The notes: generated by a model from the sequence alone, not told the origin. Numbered from the stretch's first letter, positions 43,086 to 51,370 are shown. The stretch is DNA of 64,000 nucleotides from Caldiserica bacterium UBA4770 (GCA_002403335.1 DHHO01000006.1:124001-188000); one strand, 5' to 3'. Numbers and translations are program-made.

Positions 43086-43789
43086 TTGATCCAAAAACAG
43101 GGAAGATGAACCCAAATATAGCTGTAAAAAGATTAGAAGGTCCCCTTTCTTACGATGACTATGCTTTGTTTTATAACTCCACTTCTGGTAATGTATTTTG
43201 TTTGGATGTTAAAGAGAAAAAGCTTGTTTGGAAGAAGGATTTATCAGAACAATACTTCCAAGGTCAGTATTGGTCTTTTTGTGTATCAAATGGCAAAGTG
43301 TTTTCTACTGCATGGTCTTATTCCTCATTAACTGTTTCTTCTTATGATATGACAAATGGTAATTTACTATGGAAAGCTGATTTTGAGGACAAAATAGAAG
43401 AATCTTTGAGAGAATTCTACATCAATAAGCCTGGATATAATTTTAATTCATTTATAGCAACTGATGGAAAAAATGTTTACTGTGGGGATAGTTTTGGAAA
43501 CATCTTTTCAGTTGACGCTGCCACAGGAGATTTAAACTGGCAATTGAAATCACTTGGGTTTATTCGTGGAGAAGGATTTGCAAATATAAAACCAATGATA
43601 TCAAAAGATACGCTATATTTAATCGCTTCAGGTGAAGATGACTCAAGCTTTGTTTACGCAATTAATACAGAAACTTCAAAAATCCTTTGGAGGCATCCAA
43701 TATCGAAAGAGAGTGTTTTTCCGGTGGAAGTTGCAGATGGAAAAATCTACTTTGAAGATGGTCTATGCATAAAGGAGCTCAGCAATTGA
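43031..43789 (+). pseudogene. PQQ-like beta-propeller protein, 5'-truncated
   Basis: The frame is open from 43016 and protein-like from 43031 (VEPKTGKIVSKFAPTISVVD), well before the first ATG at 43106. So the original start and export signal are lost at the transposase junction. The body has PQQ-propeller blades: VFCLDVKEKKLVWKKDL, YDMTNGNLLWKADF, SVDAATGDLNWQLK and AINTETSKILWRHP. It ends normally at 43789. There is no ribosome binding site before 43106, so expression is doubtful. Confidence 0.7.
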
Positions 43790-43914
43790 AGGTACTCTTA
43801 GATAAGATTTACTCATATTCCTCTATTGCTAATATTTTATTAGGCTTATTCTAAAAATTTTGTCGAAATTATGGAACAATTAGCCAGTGGTTTTAATAAA
43901 CTCCATTTCACTAT

Positions 43915-43941
43915 GACGGCTCCGATTTGAACGGAGCCGTC
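43915..43941. other. Perfect 10-bp inverted repeat
   Basis: GACGGCTCCG and CGGAGCCGTC are separated by ATTTGAA. No T-run follows on either strand, so termination is uncertain. It lies in the 309-base gap between the convergent PQQ remnant and permease genes, where otherwise nothing is recognised; it may act as a bidirectional stop or be the end of a lost element. Confidence 0.6.
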
Positions 43942-44098
43942 TATCCAGTGTTATCTCATAATAAAAACCTCTTAACTCAAAAATGATCAAACTGATGGTT
44001 GAGAGTGAAAAACATATTTTGGTATAGAAAAGATAAATAGTTTAAAAATGAGCATGTTCCAATTTCTCAAGCGAAGCTAAACAACTCTTTTTTTAATT

Positions 44099-45034
44099 CT
44101 ATTCTCTTCTATACGGTTTCAAAAGTGCAGATGGATAAGAAGCATTCCTTGCCGTGAGGATCAAGACGATAATTGTAATTACATAAGGAAGCATGAGGAA
44201 AATTTGGAAAGGAATGTTGAGGCTTATACCCTGTAGCCTCAGCCCTATTGCATCAATACCACCAAAAAGTAGCGCTCCCCAAAGCACTCTTGCAGGAATC
44301 CAATTTGCAAAAATGGCCAGTGCTATTGAAACCCAGCCCCTCCCACCAACAATATCATACAGGAACATGTTGAATTCTGCCAAGGTAAAGAAAGCGCCAC
44401 TTAGGCCCATTAAAGCACCAGCAATCATAAGAGAAGTGTAGCGGATTCTATAGACATCGATTCCAACTGCATCAGCTGCCTCAGGGTTTTCACTTACAGA
44501 CCTTACAGACAAGCCAAAATTAGTTTTAAAGAGCACATAACCTGCAATCGGTACTGCAATAAGCGCAAAATATGTGATGATCGTCTGATTGAATAAAATA
44601 GGGCCAATGATAGGGATCTTTGAGAGCCCTGGGATTGCAAGTGTGCCAAAAGATTCTATAGTAGGTGGTACTGTAGGAGACCCTACAATTGCTCTATAAA
44701 AATAATATGCAAGACCTGTCGAAAATGTTGTAATACCAAGGCCTGCAACATGTTGGCTTACACCCAAAGTTACCACAAGGAATGCCATCAACAATCCAAA
44801 TAACAAACCAGATAAAGTTGCAAGCAATACTCCAAGCCATAGGTTTCCAGTGAGATAAACGGTAATAAACCCAACAAAAGCACCAAACATCATGATGCCT
44901 TCAATTCCAAGATTCAAAACGCCAGAGCGCTCAGAAAAAGTTTCTCCAAGGGTTGCCAATATGAGAGGTGTTGCTACCCTTACAGTTGCAGTGAGAAATG
45001 AAATCCAAAAAGATAAAGTTAAAAAGCTGCTCAT
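44099..45034 (-). CDS. ABC transporter permease, purine nucleoside/simple sugar type (NupQ/YufQ-like)
   Basis: The 311-residue protein has about eight to nine helices and BPD_transp_2 motifs: TLGETFSERSGVLNLGIEGIMM, GLGITTFSTGLAYYFYR and SVSENPEAADAVGIDVYRIRY. This is the second permease of BMP-type nucleoside importers. Its partner permease upstream is truncated, and neither the ATPase nor the BMP lipoprotein gene is present in the window. The transporter is therefore probably non-functional, although this gene itself looks intact. It overlaps its partner by 4 bases. Confidence 0.85.
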   Translation of the reverse strand: MSSFLTLSFWISFLTATVRVATPLILATLGETFSERSGVLNLGIEGIMMFGAFVGFITVYLTGNLWLGVLLATLSGLLFGLLMAFLVVTLGVSQHVAGLGITTFSTGLAYYFYRAIVGSPTVPPTIESFGTLAIPGLSKIPIIGPILFNQTIITYFALIAVPIAGYVLFKTNFGLSVRSVSENPEAADAVGIDVYRIRYTSLMIAGALMGLSGAFFTLAEFNMFLYDIVGGRGWVSIALAIFANWIPARVLWGALLFGGIDAIGLRLQGISLNIPFQIFLMLPYVITIIVLILTARNASYPSALLKPYRRE

Positions 45035-45386
45035 TTTTCCCTCCCAAACCTTATGCTAATCCTGTAGTCAATAAGCAAAAGCATCGCAAGCATAACCAAA
45101 AGCGTGATCCCCTGAATCACATCAGAAATGTATGGCGGGATATTTAAATTGTAACTCATCACGTTGCTCCCCGTTATGACAACTGCAAAGTATATTGCAG
45201 AAAGGAGCACACCAAAAGGATTCAGCTTGCCCAACATTGCAATTACAACGCCACTATAACCATAGCCAGGAGAGATGGATGATATGAGATGCTGTTGCAC
45301 ACCTGCCACTTCTCCTACACCTGCAAGGCCTGCAATTCCACCACTTATAATCGACGTGATAATAAGTGTCCGCACAGTATTTTTTC
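45031..45386 (-). pseudogene. 5'-truncated ABC permease (NupP/YufP-like)
   Basis: Only about the last 118 residues of a roughly 350-residue permease remain (NTVRTLIITSIISGGIAGLA, then SPGYGYSGVVIAMLGKLNPF and a final helix with LLIDYRISIRFG). Similarity stops at about 45386, where dispersed-repeat sequence begins; a TGA lies a few codons further upstream. A GTG at 45375 could start a short product. The cut is the apparent breakpoint of a deletion or insertion that removed the upstream half of the operon. Confidence 0.75.
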
Positions 45387-45394
45387 CTTTTTTC

Positions 45395-45545
45395 CGTCAT
45401 TGCGCAATCCTTTCCTTGACGAAGTCAAGCGGCCGTGCCTTTGTCTTTCATGGCCGTGGCAATCTCGTAGTTTAAAAGGCGAGACTGCTTCGCAAAGTCG
45501 GCTCGCAGTGACAAAAAGAAACGACTTACAGTGACCCCGAAGGGG
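45395..45545. repeat. Composite dispersed repeat at a gene breakpoint
   Basis: Modules cgtcattgcgcaatcc, ggccgtgcctttgtctttca tggcc, gcaatctcg and gagactgcttcgcaaagtcg gctcgcagtgac match those at 8660-8757 and 34700-34730. The block touches the truncated permease on one side and precedes the hsdM fragment on the other. Confidence 0.75.
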
Positions 45546-45637
45546 AAGTGTTCATATTGAGTCTGACATTTTACTTTTTCGTGCATTATCATAAAATTAT
45601 TTAGCGATATGTTAAGTGTGAAAAATCGGAGGGCTTT

Positions 45638-45958
45638 ATGAACAGTGAAAAGATTACACTGAGACAACTCGAAAAACATCTCTTCAAGGCTGCCGATATA
45701 CTCCGTGGCAATATGGACGCCTCCGAGTATAAGGAATATATCTTTGGCATGCTTTTTCTAAAGCACACTTCAGATGTCTTTGAAGAAAAGCAAAATAAAC
45801 TCCACATAGAACTAAGTGAAGCAGGCAATCCAGAGAAAGAAATCGAGAAAAACCTTGAAGATCATTCTTTACATGGTTATACATACTTTGTCCCTAAAAT
45901 TGCTCGTATGCTTGAAACGGCATATCACATTTATGGAGCTTCACATGAAAGACATTAA
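45638..45958 (+). pseudogene. hsdM: N-terminal fragment of type I restriction methylase HsdM
   Basis: The 106-residue frame starts after CGGAGGGCTTT and reads ITLRQLEKHLFKAADILRGN, ASEYKEYIFGMLFLKHTSDVF and HGYTYFVPKIAR. That is the HsdM N-terminal helical domain. A full HsdM is about 500-700 residues with a methylase domain, which is absent. After KIAR the sequence is unrelated and ends where ygjP starts. No HsdS or HsdR remains. The promoter and ribosome binding site survive, so it may still serve as a leader for ygjP. Confidence 0.8.
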
Positions 45959-46616
45959 GATAGAGCAAATTATTCGTTCCAGCAGAAAAACTATTGCTCT
46001 TGAGGTAACCGATAGGGCAACCCTTATTGTAAAGGCGCCTTACCTTGTCTCCAATAAAACAATAGATGAGGTCATTCAAAGACACAGTGAGTGGATCAAG
46101 AAAAGAATATCAAATGCAAAAACCACTAAAAAAGTATCAGAAAAGGAATTCGTCTCTGGAGAAAGCTTTCTCTACCTTGGGAGAACTTACAAGCTATTCC
46201 TTGTCAAGGAGCAGAAAGAGGTGCTTAAATTTGACAACGGGTTTTATTTAAGAGGGGACCAGAAGCCATTTGCAAGAGACATATTTATCCTGTGGTATAA
46301 AAATGCCGCAAGAAGCTTGATTTTAGAGAGGGTAAGTTATTATTCAACCCTCACAGGTATTAAGTATAACAATGTGAAAATAACCTCCGCAATGAAGAGA
46401 TGGGGCTCATGCTCACAGAAGGGAAACCTGAGTTTTACCTATAGACTTATTATGGCACCTCTCCCTGTGGTTGATTATGTAGTGGTGCATGAACTTTGTC
46501 ATATCCTGGAGCACAACCACTCAAGGGCTTTCTGGGAACATTTGCGGGTCATTTTACCAGATTACAAAGAGCATCGGAAGTGGCTCAGAGAAAATGGCCA
46601 GTTATTATATTTATAA
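45945..46616 (+). CDS. YgjP-like M48-type metallopeptidase (DUF45)
   Basis: From the ATG at 45945, with GGAG six bases upstream, the protein has 223 residues. It has the zinc motif VVHELCHILEHNHSRAFW (HExxH at about residues 181-185) and the preceding family segment AMKRWGSCSQKGNLSFTYRLI. DUF45 proteins are predicted metallopeptidases often encoded at the end of type I restriction operons. Overlap with the hsdM fragment fits a deletion that joined the two ends of such an operon. Substrate unknown. Confidence 0.88.
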   Translation: MKDIKIEQIIRSSRKTIALEVTDRATLIVKAPYLVSNKTIDEVIQRHSEWIKKRISNAKTTKKVSEKEFVSGESFLYLGRTYKLFLVKEQKEVLKFDNGFYLRGDQKPFARDIFILWYKNAARSLILERVSYYSTLTGIKYNNVKITSAMKRWGSCSQKGNLSFTYRLIMAPLPVVDYVVVHELCHILEHNHSRAFWEHLRVILPDYKEHRKWLRENGQLLYL

Positions 46617-46628
46617 AAGAGGAGATCG

Positions 46629-47552
46629 ATGAAAAAGGATTCGAAAAAAGAGAAAGAACTTATCAGTTTTCTTGCCGAAAAAAGAATATATCCCTTTGTA
46701 AGTAAAACTGGAAAAGTATATTTAAGGTGTATGAAAGGTACATTTTTGTCAGAGGCCGAAGAAGAGGAAATTCTAAAAGCCCTTGATATTAAAAACTCTT
46801 CTAAGTGTAAACGAGTAAGGGAAAATATAAAGAAAGAATCAGCAAAAATAAACCCTCATATCCCGGTGAAAAAATGGGTCAAAGAAGAGCGCCCAAGAGA
46901 ACTGCTTGTTAAGTACGGAAGCAAAAGTTTATCACTCTCTAAACTCCTTGCAATTATTCTGCGCACAGGAAGCTTTGGGGAAAGCGCCGAAGAACTTGCA
47001 AGGAAAATCTTGAATAGATTCAAAACGCTTCGAAACCTTGATTCCGCAACAATAGAGGAGATTTGCACAATCGAAGGCATTGGTATTGCCAAGGCAACTC
47101 AAATTAAGGCAGCTCTTGAACTCGGCAAGCGCCTGATGCAGGAGAGTGCACAGACAACCAGGAAAATAAAAAGCCCAAGAGAAGCGGTTCAATATGTTTC
47201 AGAGTATTTCAGCCCTTACCTGAGGGATTCAAAAAATGAGTGCTTCATGATTGTTCTCCTTGATATAAAGAACAAGCCTATAAAGCACATAGAAATAAGC
47301 AAAGGGAGTGTGAATGCAAGCATTGTTGACCCAAAGGATGTTATAAAAGAAGCAACATTAAACTCTGCCTCGTCGATAATCCTTGTTCACAACCACCCCT
47401 CAGGCGAAACCGACCCCTCCGAGGAGGATGTGAAAATCACCTCGCAGATTGTTAAAGCCTGCGAGCTTGTTAATGTAAAGGTGCTTGACCACATCATCCT
47501 GGGGAAAAATCACGAGGATTATTTCAGCTTCGCAACAAATAAACTGATATAA
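46629..47552 (+). CDS. radC: RadC-family JAB/MPN protein with an N-terminal extension
   Basis: The 307-residue protein has an extra N-terminal region of about 75 residues (KKEKELISFLAEKRIYPFVS, then LRCMKGTFLSEAEEEEILKAL). A UPF0758 helix-hairpin-helix region follows (PRELLVKYGSKSLSLSKLLAIILRTG, IEGIGIAKATQIKAALELG). The MPN domain has IILVHNHPSGETDPSEED with the JAMM metal ligands (about residues 251-264). The biochemical role of RadC proteins is unresolved despite the name. It follows ygjP by 12 bases and AGAGGAGATCG precedes the ATG. Confidence 0.9.
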   Translation: MKKDSKKEKELISFLAEKRIYPFVSKTGKVYLRCMKGTFLSEAEEEEILKALDIKNSSKCKRVRENIKKESAKINPHIPVKKWVKEERPRELLVKYGSKSLSLSKLLAIILRTGSFGESAEELARKILNRFKTLRNLDSATIEEICTIEGIGIAKATQIKAALELGKRLMQESAQTTRKIKSPREAVQYVSEYFSPYLRDSKNECFMIVLLDIKNKPIKHIEISKGSVNASIVDPKDVIKEATLNSASSIILVHNHPSGETDPSEEDVKITSQIVKACELVNVKVLDHIILGKNHEDYFSFATNKLI

Positions 47553-47614
47553 TTATTTTCACTTATTTAGACTTAAGTAATTTAAACTATTAATATTCTT
47601 TTGTGAAAAATAAT

Positions 47615-47620
47615 TAAAAT
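47615..47620 (+). promoter_or_regulatory. -10-like box of a probable leaderless promoter
   Basis: TAAAAT ends 5 bases before the ATG at 47626 and no Shine-Dalgarno sequence is present. It is the weakest of the short-leader promoters in the window. Confidence 0.35.
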
Positions 47621-47625
47621 AAAGT

Positions 47626-48444
47626 ATGGAAATAAAAGAGGTTTTTGCAAAATCTTCGCTTGTGCCATCAAAACTTTCTCAATTCACAATCAACCCTTAT
47701 CTCGGGTGTGGGCATGGGTGCAAATACTGCTATGCCTCAATGATTATGCAGAGGTGGTACCACAAAGGAGAATTGTGGGGAGATTTTGTGGATGTGAGGA
47801 TAAACACACCTCAAAATGTAGAAAGAGAAGTGAAAAACAGGCATAAAATAGATGTTTATATGTCCTCGATGACAGATTGTTATCAACCATTAGAAAAAGA
47901 ATACAATATGACAAGGAAAACTCTTGAGGTACTCTTAAGGCATGAACAAGGGCTTTTCCCTTCCAAAAATTCAATAACAATCCAGACAAAATCAAGACTT
48001 GTTCTAAGAGACATTGATATTATCAAACAATTTACAGATTTAACAGTGGGAGTTACAATTACAACGCTCGATACTGATTATTCAGAAATCCTCGAACCTT
48101 TTGCCTCAAACCCTTACGAACGTCTTGAGACCCTTGAAAATCTTAACAGGGAAAACATCAAAACATATGCATTCTTTGGGCCATTACTGCCAGGAATTTC
48201 AGATAGTTTTAAGACAATGTATAAAATGATAGCTTCCATCCAGGAAGCAGGCACAAAAACAGTCATCGTAGATAAACTCAACTATTTTACAAACTTGAAA
48301 AGACTTCAAGATGTTTCAAAGACGATAAACCTTTTTGAGCAGTTTAGAATAAGCGACACAGAAAATTACGTAAGTTCCCTGCGGGAAAAGGTGATTGCTC
48401 TTAGAGAAGAATTTCCAAAAATTGACTTTAGAATTGTGTTTTGA
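47626..48444 (+). CDS. SPL-family radical SAM protein
   Basis: The 272-residue protein has the radical SAM motif CGHGCKYCY (Cys 28, 32 and 35) after QFTINPYLG. YMSSMTDCYQPLEKEYNMTRKTLEVLL and GVTITTLDTDYSEILEP are typical of the spore photoproduct lyase-like / Rv2578c-like group. These are uncharacterised radical SAM enzymes, often DNA-repair annotated without proof. It stands between radC and a DUF72 gene; DUF72 proteins are commonly found near such genes. Confidence 0.85.
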   Translation: MEIKEVFAKSSLVPSKLSQFTINPYLGCGHGCKYCYASMIMQRWYHKGELWGDFVDVRINTPQNVEREVKNRHKIDVYMSSMTDCYQPLEKEYNMTRKTLEVLLRHEQGLFPSKNSITIQTKSRLVLRDIDIIKQFTDLTVGVTITTLDTDYSEILEPFASNPYERLETLENLNRENIKTYAFFGPLLPGISDSFKTMYKMIASIQEAGTKTVIVDKLNYFTNLKRLQDVSKTINLFEQFRISDTENYVSSLREKVIALREEFPKIDFRIVF

Positions 48445-48697
48445 AAAACAATTACCAATTCCTTGAGGTGGACTAACCTGCATAAAAATATTCCCCCTTA
48501 CATATCAACACATTTATCATACTTAACTTATTTAAGGGTTTTTGCTTTTTCCATTGCCATTGCAAGGATGAGCTAAATAATCCCCGCAATGCTTATCATT
48601 TAATTGTTATGAGAAATGTTCCCAAGAATTAAGTATTCACGCTCTATAGTGGGATTTTTTTCTTAAGATTTACCTAATTTATTGAACAGGATGGTAG

Positions 48698-48703
48698 TAT
48701 AAT
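48698..48703 (+). promoter_or_regulatory. -10 box of a probable leaderless promoter for the DUF72 gene
   Basis: TATAAT ends directly at an ATG (48704), and a second in-frame ATG lies at 48710, six bases after the box. Start spacing favours initiation at 48710 with no leader. No Shine-Dalgarno sequence is present. Confidence 0.55.
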
Positions 48704-48709
48704 ATGAGC

Positions 48710-49444
48710 ATGGATGAAATCAAAAATTCCATTGGAACCTCGGGGTATTACTATCCAGGTTGGATAGGGCAATTTTACCCTCCAGATGTTAAATCAAGTG
48801 AATTTCTTGATTATTACCAGAATTATTTTAACACAGTTGAATTAAATTCAACATTCTACCATATGCCTAAGAAAACAACAATGAAAAACCTTAAAAGAAA
48901 ACTTAAAGAGGATTTTGTTGTTAGCCTGAAGATGAACAGGACCATTACACATATAAAAAGACTTCAAAATATTGAAAACGAATTGCAGATATTTTTTGAT
49001 AGTGTGAGTGAACTTGGTACATATCTTGGTGCTATTTTGGTGCAACTTCCGCCATCATTAAAGTTAAATGTGGCATTGCTAAATACCTTTTTAGAACTTT
49101 TGCCGAAGAGATATCAATATGCAATTGAGTTTAGACATAACTCATGGCTTGACGAAGGTATTTTTAAACTTTTAAAAGATTATAATGTTGCCTTTGCTGT
49201 TTCTCATGGTGATAACTATCCTTTTTTGAAGATTGAAACTGCAGCATTCTCATATATAAGACTTCATGGCCCCAAGGAGCTCTATGCATCATCTTACTCT
49301 AAAAGCGAATTAAAAGAGTGGGCAACCTATATAAAACAAATAAACGAAAAGGGGTTAAACACATTTGTATATTTCAATAATGATTTTTATGGTTACGCTG
49401 TAAAAAATGCAACCTCTTTGCAGACACTCTTAACCACTCTATAA
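48710..49444 (+). CDS. DUF72 (YecE-like) protein
   Basis: The 244-residue TIM-barrel-like protein has the DUF72 signatures IGTSGYYYPGWIGQFYPP, YFNTVELNSTFYHMPKKTT, LVQLPPSLKLN, YAIEFRHNSWLDE, YIRLHGPKELYASSYS and FVYFNNDFYGYAVKNA. The family has no settled biochemical role. I start at 48710 on promoter spacing; the alternative adds Met-Ser. No neighbour overlaps it. Confidence 0.9.
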   Translation: MDEIKNSIGTSGYYYPGWIGQFYPPDVKSSEFLDYYQNYFNTVELNSTFYHMPKKTTMKNLKRKLKEDFVVSLKMNRTITHIKRLQNIENELQIFFDSVSELGTYLGAILVQLPPSLKLNVALLNTFLELLPKRYQYAIEFRHNSWLDEGIFKLLKDYNVAFAVSHGDNYPFLKIETAAFSYIRLHGPKELYASSYSKSELKEWATYIKQINEKGLNTFVYFNNDFYGYAVKNATSLQTLLTTL

Positions 49445-49588
49445 TTCCCGTAGATTGATAGGGATCGATTCAATTATTTTACTTTTATTTGCTACACTCA
49501 TTTGGAGTATCACCTTTCCTATTGTAAAATATATTTCAGGTGACACTACGTGTTGCCTCATTTGATTTTCTATACGAAATTCGTGCTC

Positions 49589-49616
49589 TTGACAAAACAG
49601 CCACTTTCAATAGAAT
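49589..49616 (+). promoter_or_regulatory. Promoter of the tRNA-Ile/tRNA-Ala unit
   Basis: TTGACA (49589-49594) and TAGAAT (49611-49616) are 16 bases apart. The expected start at about 49623 lies five bases before the first base of tRNA-Ile. Confidence 0.7.
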
Positions 49617-49627
49617 ATATCTTGCAA

Positions 49628-49704
49628 GGGCTTCTAGCTCAGCTGGTTAGAGCGCGTCCCTGATAAGGACGAGGTCTCTGGTTCGAGTCCAGAGAAGCCC
49701 ACCA
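49628..49704 (+). tRNA. tRNA-Ile (anticodon GAT), CCA encoded
   Basis: The cloverleaf is complete: acceptor GGGCTTC with GAAGCCC, D-arm GCTCAGCTGGTTAGAGC, anticodon stem CGTCC/GGACG around CTGATAA, T-arm TCTGG-TTCGAGT-CCAGA, discriminator A and CCA. It reads AUC/AUU codons. Confidence 0.97.
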
Positions 49705-49715
49705 TTTTTTCTTGT

Positions 49716-49790
49716 GGGGATGTAGCTCAGCGGGAGAGCGCGTGGTTTGCATCCATGAGGTCAGGGGTTCAAATCCCCTCATCTCCACCA
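49716..49790 (+). tRNA. tRNA-Ala (anticodon TGC), CCA encoded
   Basis: Acceptor GGGGATG pairs with CATCTCC (one G-T), D-arm GCTCAGCGGGAGAGC, anticodon loop TTTGCAT, T-arm GGGGTTCAAATCCCC, discriminator A and CCA. It follows tRNA-Ile by 11 bases. The pair is the classic rRNA spacer pair, but no 16S or 23S gene flanks it. Confidence 0.97.
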
Positions 49791-50345
49791 TAGTAAAATA
49801 ATGATTAACTCTATTTTATTCCTATAAGGATTAAAAAGTTTCCCACAATTTATGAAAGCACACTAACCTTGCTACCACTGTCAAATTTCACATATAAATA
49901 TATTCCAGATAACTCCTTAAAAGATAATTTAAAAATTGCAATTGAGTTCCTGAAAAATTTTCTTCACCAATAATTGATATTGAAAGTACAAATTAATGCT
50001 AAGGGAATAAGATAATTAAATCATAAGCAGAAGAAAAGAAACATTGTTCTAACCATCCGAATTCAAGAGACATACGGAATTATCCTAAATGAAAGAAAAA
50101 CCATTTTACGAGAAGCAGCCGATCTTATTATTAATGTTTGACGAATTTACCTGCAAAAATATGAACAGTCTCTCAAAAGAACGTCTACCAATTTTGAGCT
50201 ATCCATAAGTCCATAAAAGAAGCACTTTTTATAGAGGCATCGTCAGTAAAAAAATTTACTATCCCGAAATTCATCAGTTACAACCTTGGTGATAACCTTC
50301 ATTTGGTTGGTACCAAGATTTAGAAGTTTAAGAAACATATTATTA
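49791..50345. other. Gene-free AT-rich gap
   Basis: No frame with a credible start, no rRNA sequence and no clear terminator are visible after tRNA-Ala. Short protein-like stretches are broken by stops, as expected for decayed DNA. Confidence 0.45.
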
Positions 50346-50454
50346 ATAGATAATTTGCAGATATCCATATTTGCTGTAAAATATAATTAGAGCTTAAAAA
50401 ATAGATAATTTGCAGATATCCATATTTGCTGTAAAATATAATTAGAGCTTAAAA
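50346..50454 (+). repeat. Tandem duplication of a 55-bp promoter-like segment
   Basis: Two adjacent copies (50346-50400 and 50401-50454) are identical apart from the terminal A-run. Each starts atagataatttgcagatatc and holds the -10-like TATAAT in aaaatataattagagc. The second copy ends just before the degV ribosome binding site GGGAGGG. The result is two potential start sites for degV. Confidence 0.9.
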
Positions 50455-50468
50455 TATGGGAGGGAAAA

Positions 50469-51314
50469 ATGGAGAAGATTGCATTAATCACAGACTCTGC
50501 ATCGGATATAAGTAAGGAAGATACAGAGAAGTACAATATAAAAATGCTTCGTTTCGGGATTATTTTAGACAATAAAGTGTACAAAGATGGTGTAGAGATA
50601 ACATCAAAAGAGGTATATGAGCGTATAAAAGATACAATCATTTCAACCTCAGTTCCTACGCTGGAAGAAATAAGATTGCTCTATGAAGAATTAAAATCTG
50701 AAGGATACACCCATGCCATTTTCATTCCCATTTCCTCTGGGCTTTCAAGTATTGCAAACACGATTAACCTGCAAAGCAAAGAGATTAAAGAGATTAATAC
50801 ATATATTTTCGATTCTAAGTCAATATCTATGGGAGAAGGAGTCCAGGTAATTGAGTGTGCAAAACTTATTAAACAAGGAAAAACATTTGATGAAATTGTT
50901 CAGATGCTCCCACAGATAAGAAGCAAGGTATCACTCTACTTCATCGTCCCTACCTTAGACTACCTTATAAGAGGCGGTAGAATTGGAAGAGTTACAGGAA
51001 AAGTGGGGCAGACATTTAACATCAAACCTGTTATATCTGTTGGAGATGATGGAAAATATTACACAGTTTCAAACACCCGAGGCTGGGAGGCGGCTACTTC
51101 AAAGATGATGTCAATAGGAGATAAACTATTAGACGAGCATCCCTCAATGGTTTATATAAGGCACGCAGCAAACGAGAAAGATGCGACTTATCTTTTTGAT
51201 CACTTTAAAACCCATCCAAATACAAAATCAGCATCCTTAGGGGAAATTTCTGCTCTGGCAGGTGTACATTCAGGGCCAGGACTTATAGGGACAGTGTTCT
51301 ACAGAATTGACTAA
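50469..51314 (+). CDS. DegV-family fatty acid-binding protein
   Basis: The 281-residue protein has the DegV pattern IALITDSASDISKEDTEKY, STSVPTLEEIRLLYEEL, IFIPISSGLSSIANTI and LDYLIRGGRIGRVTGKVGQTFNIKPVI. The final segment is GVHSGPGLIGTVFY. DegV (FakB-like) proteins hold a fatty acid for phosphorylation by FakA; no fakA is nearby. GGGAGGGAAAA precedes the ATG. Confidence 0.93.
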   Translation: MEKIALITDSASDISKEDTEKYNIKMLRFGIILDNKVYKDGVEITSKEVYERIKDTIISTSVPTLEEIRLLYEELKSEGYTHAIFIPISSGLSSIANTINLQSKEIKEINTYIFDSKSISMGEGVQVIECAKLIKQGKTFDEIVQMLPQIRSKVSLYFIVPTLDYLIRGGRIGRVTGKVGQTFNIKPVISVGDDGKYYTVSNTRGWEAATSKMMSIGDKLLDEHPSMVYIRHAANEKDATYLFDHFKTHPNTKSASLGEISALAGVHSGPGLIGTVFYRID

Positions 51315-51370
51315 TAAGAAGAATAACATAAGAAAAGAATTATAGACAATTCAGGAAAGCAACCAGCTTA

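Noticed and set aside
43915..43941. Rho-independent terminator
   Set aside because: The stem is strong but no T-run follows on either strand, so it is listed only as an inverted repeat.
45816..45944. Longer upstream start for ygjP
   Set aside because: The extra 43 residues are out-of-frame hsdM sequence; the ATG at 45945 has its own ribosome binding site and fits the family length.
47626..48444. Calling the radical SAM gene a spore photoproduct lyase
   Set aside because: Family-level similarity only; nothing in the window suggests sporulation and the sequence fits the broader uncharacterised SPL group.
49445..50345. Possible rRNA genes around the tRNA-Ile/tRNA-Ala pair
   Set aside because: None of the conserved 16S or 23S sequence stretches is visible on either side; the DNA is AT-rich.
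50346..50454. CRISPR-like direct repeats
   Set aside because: Only two adjacent copies without spacers; it is a simple tandem duplication. No CRISPR array or cas gene is in the window.
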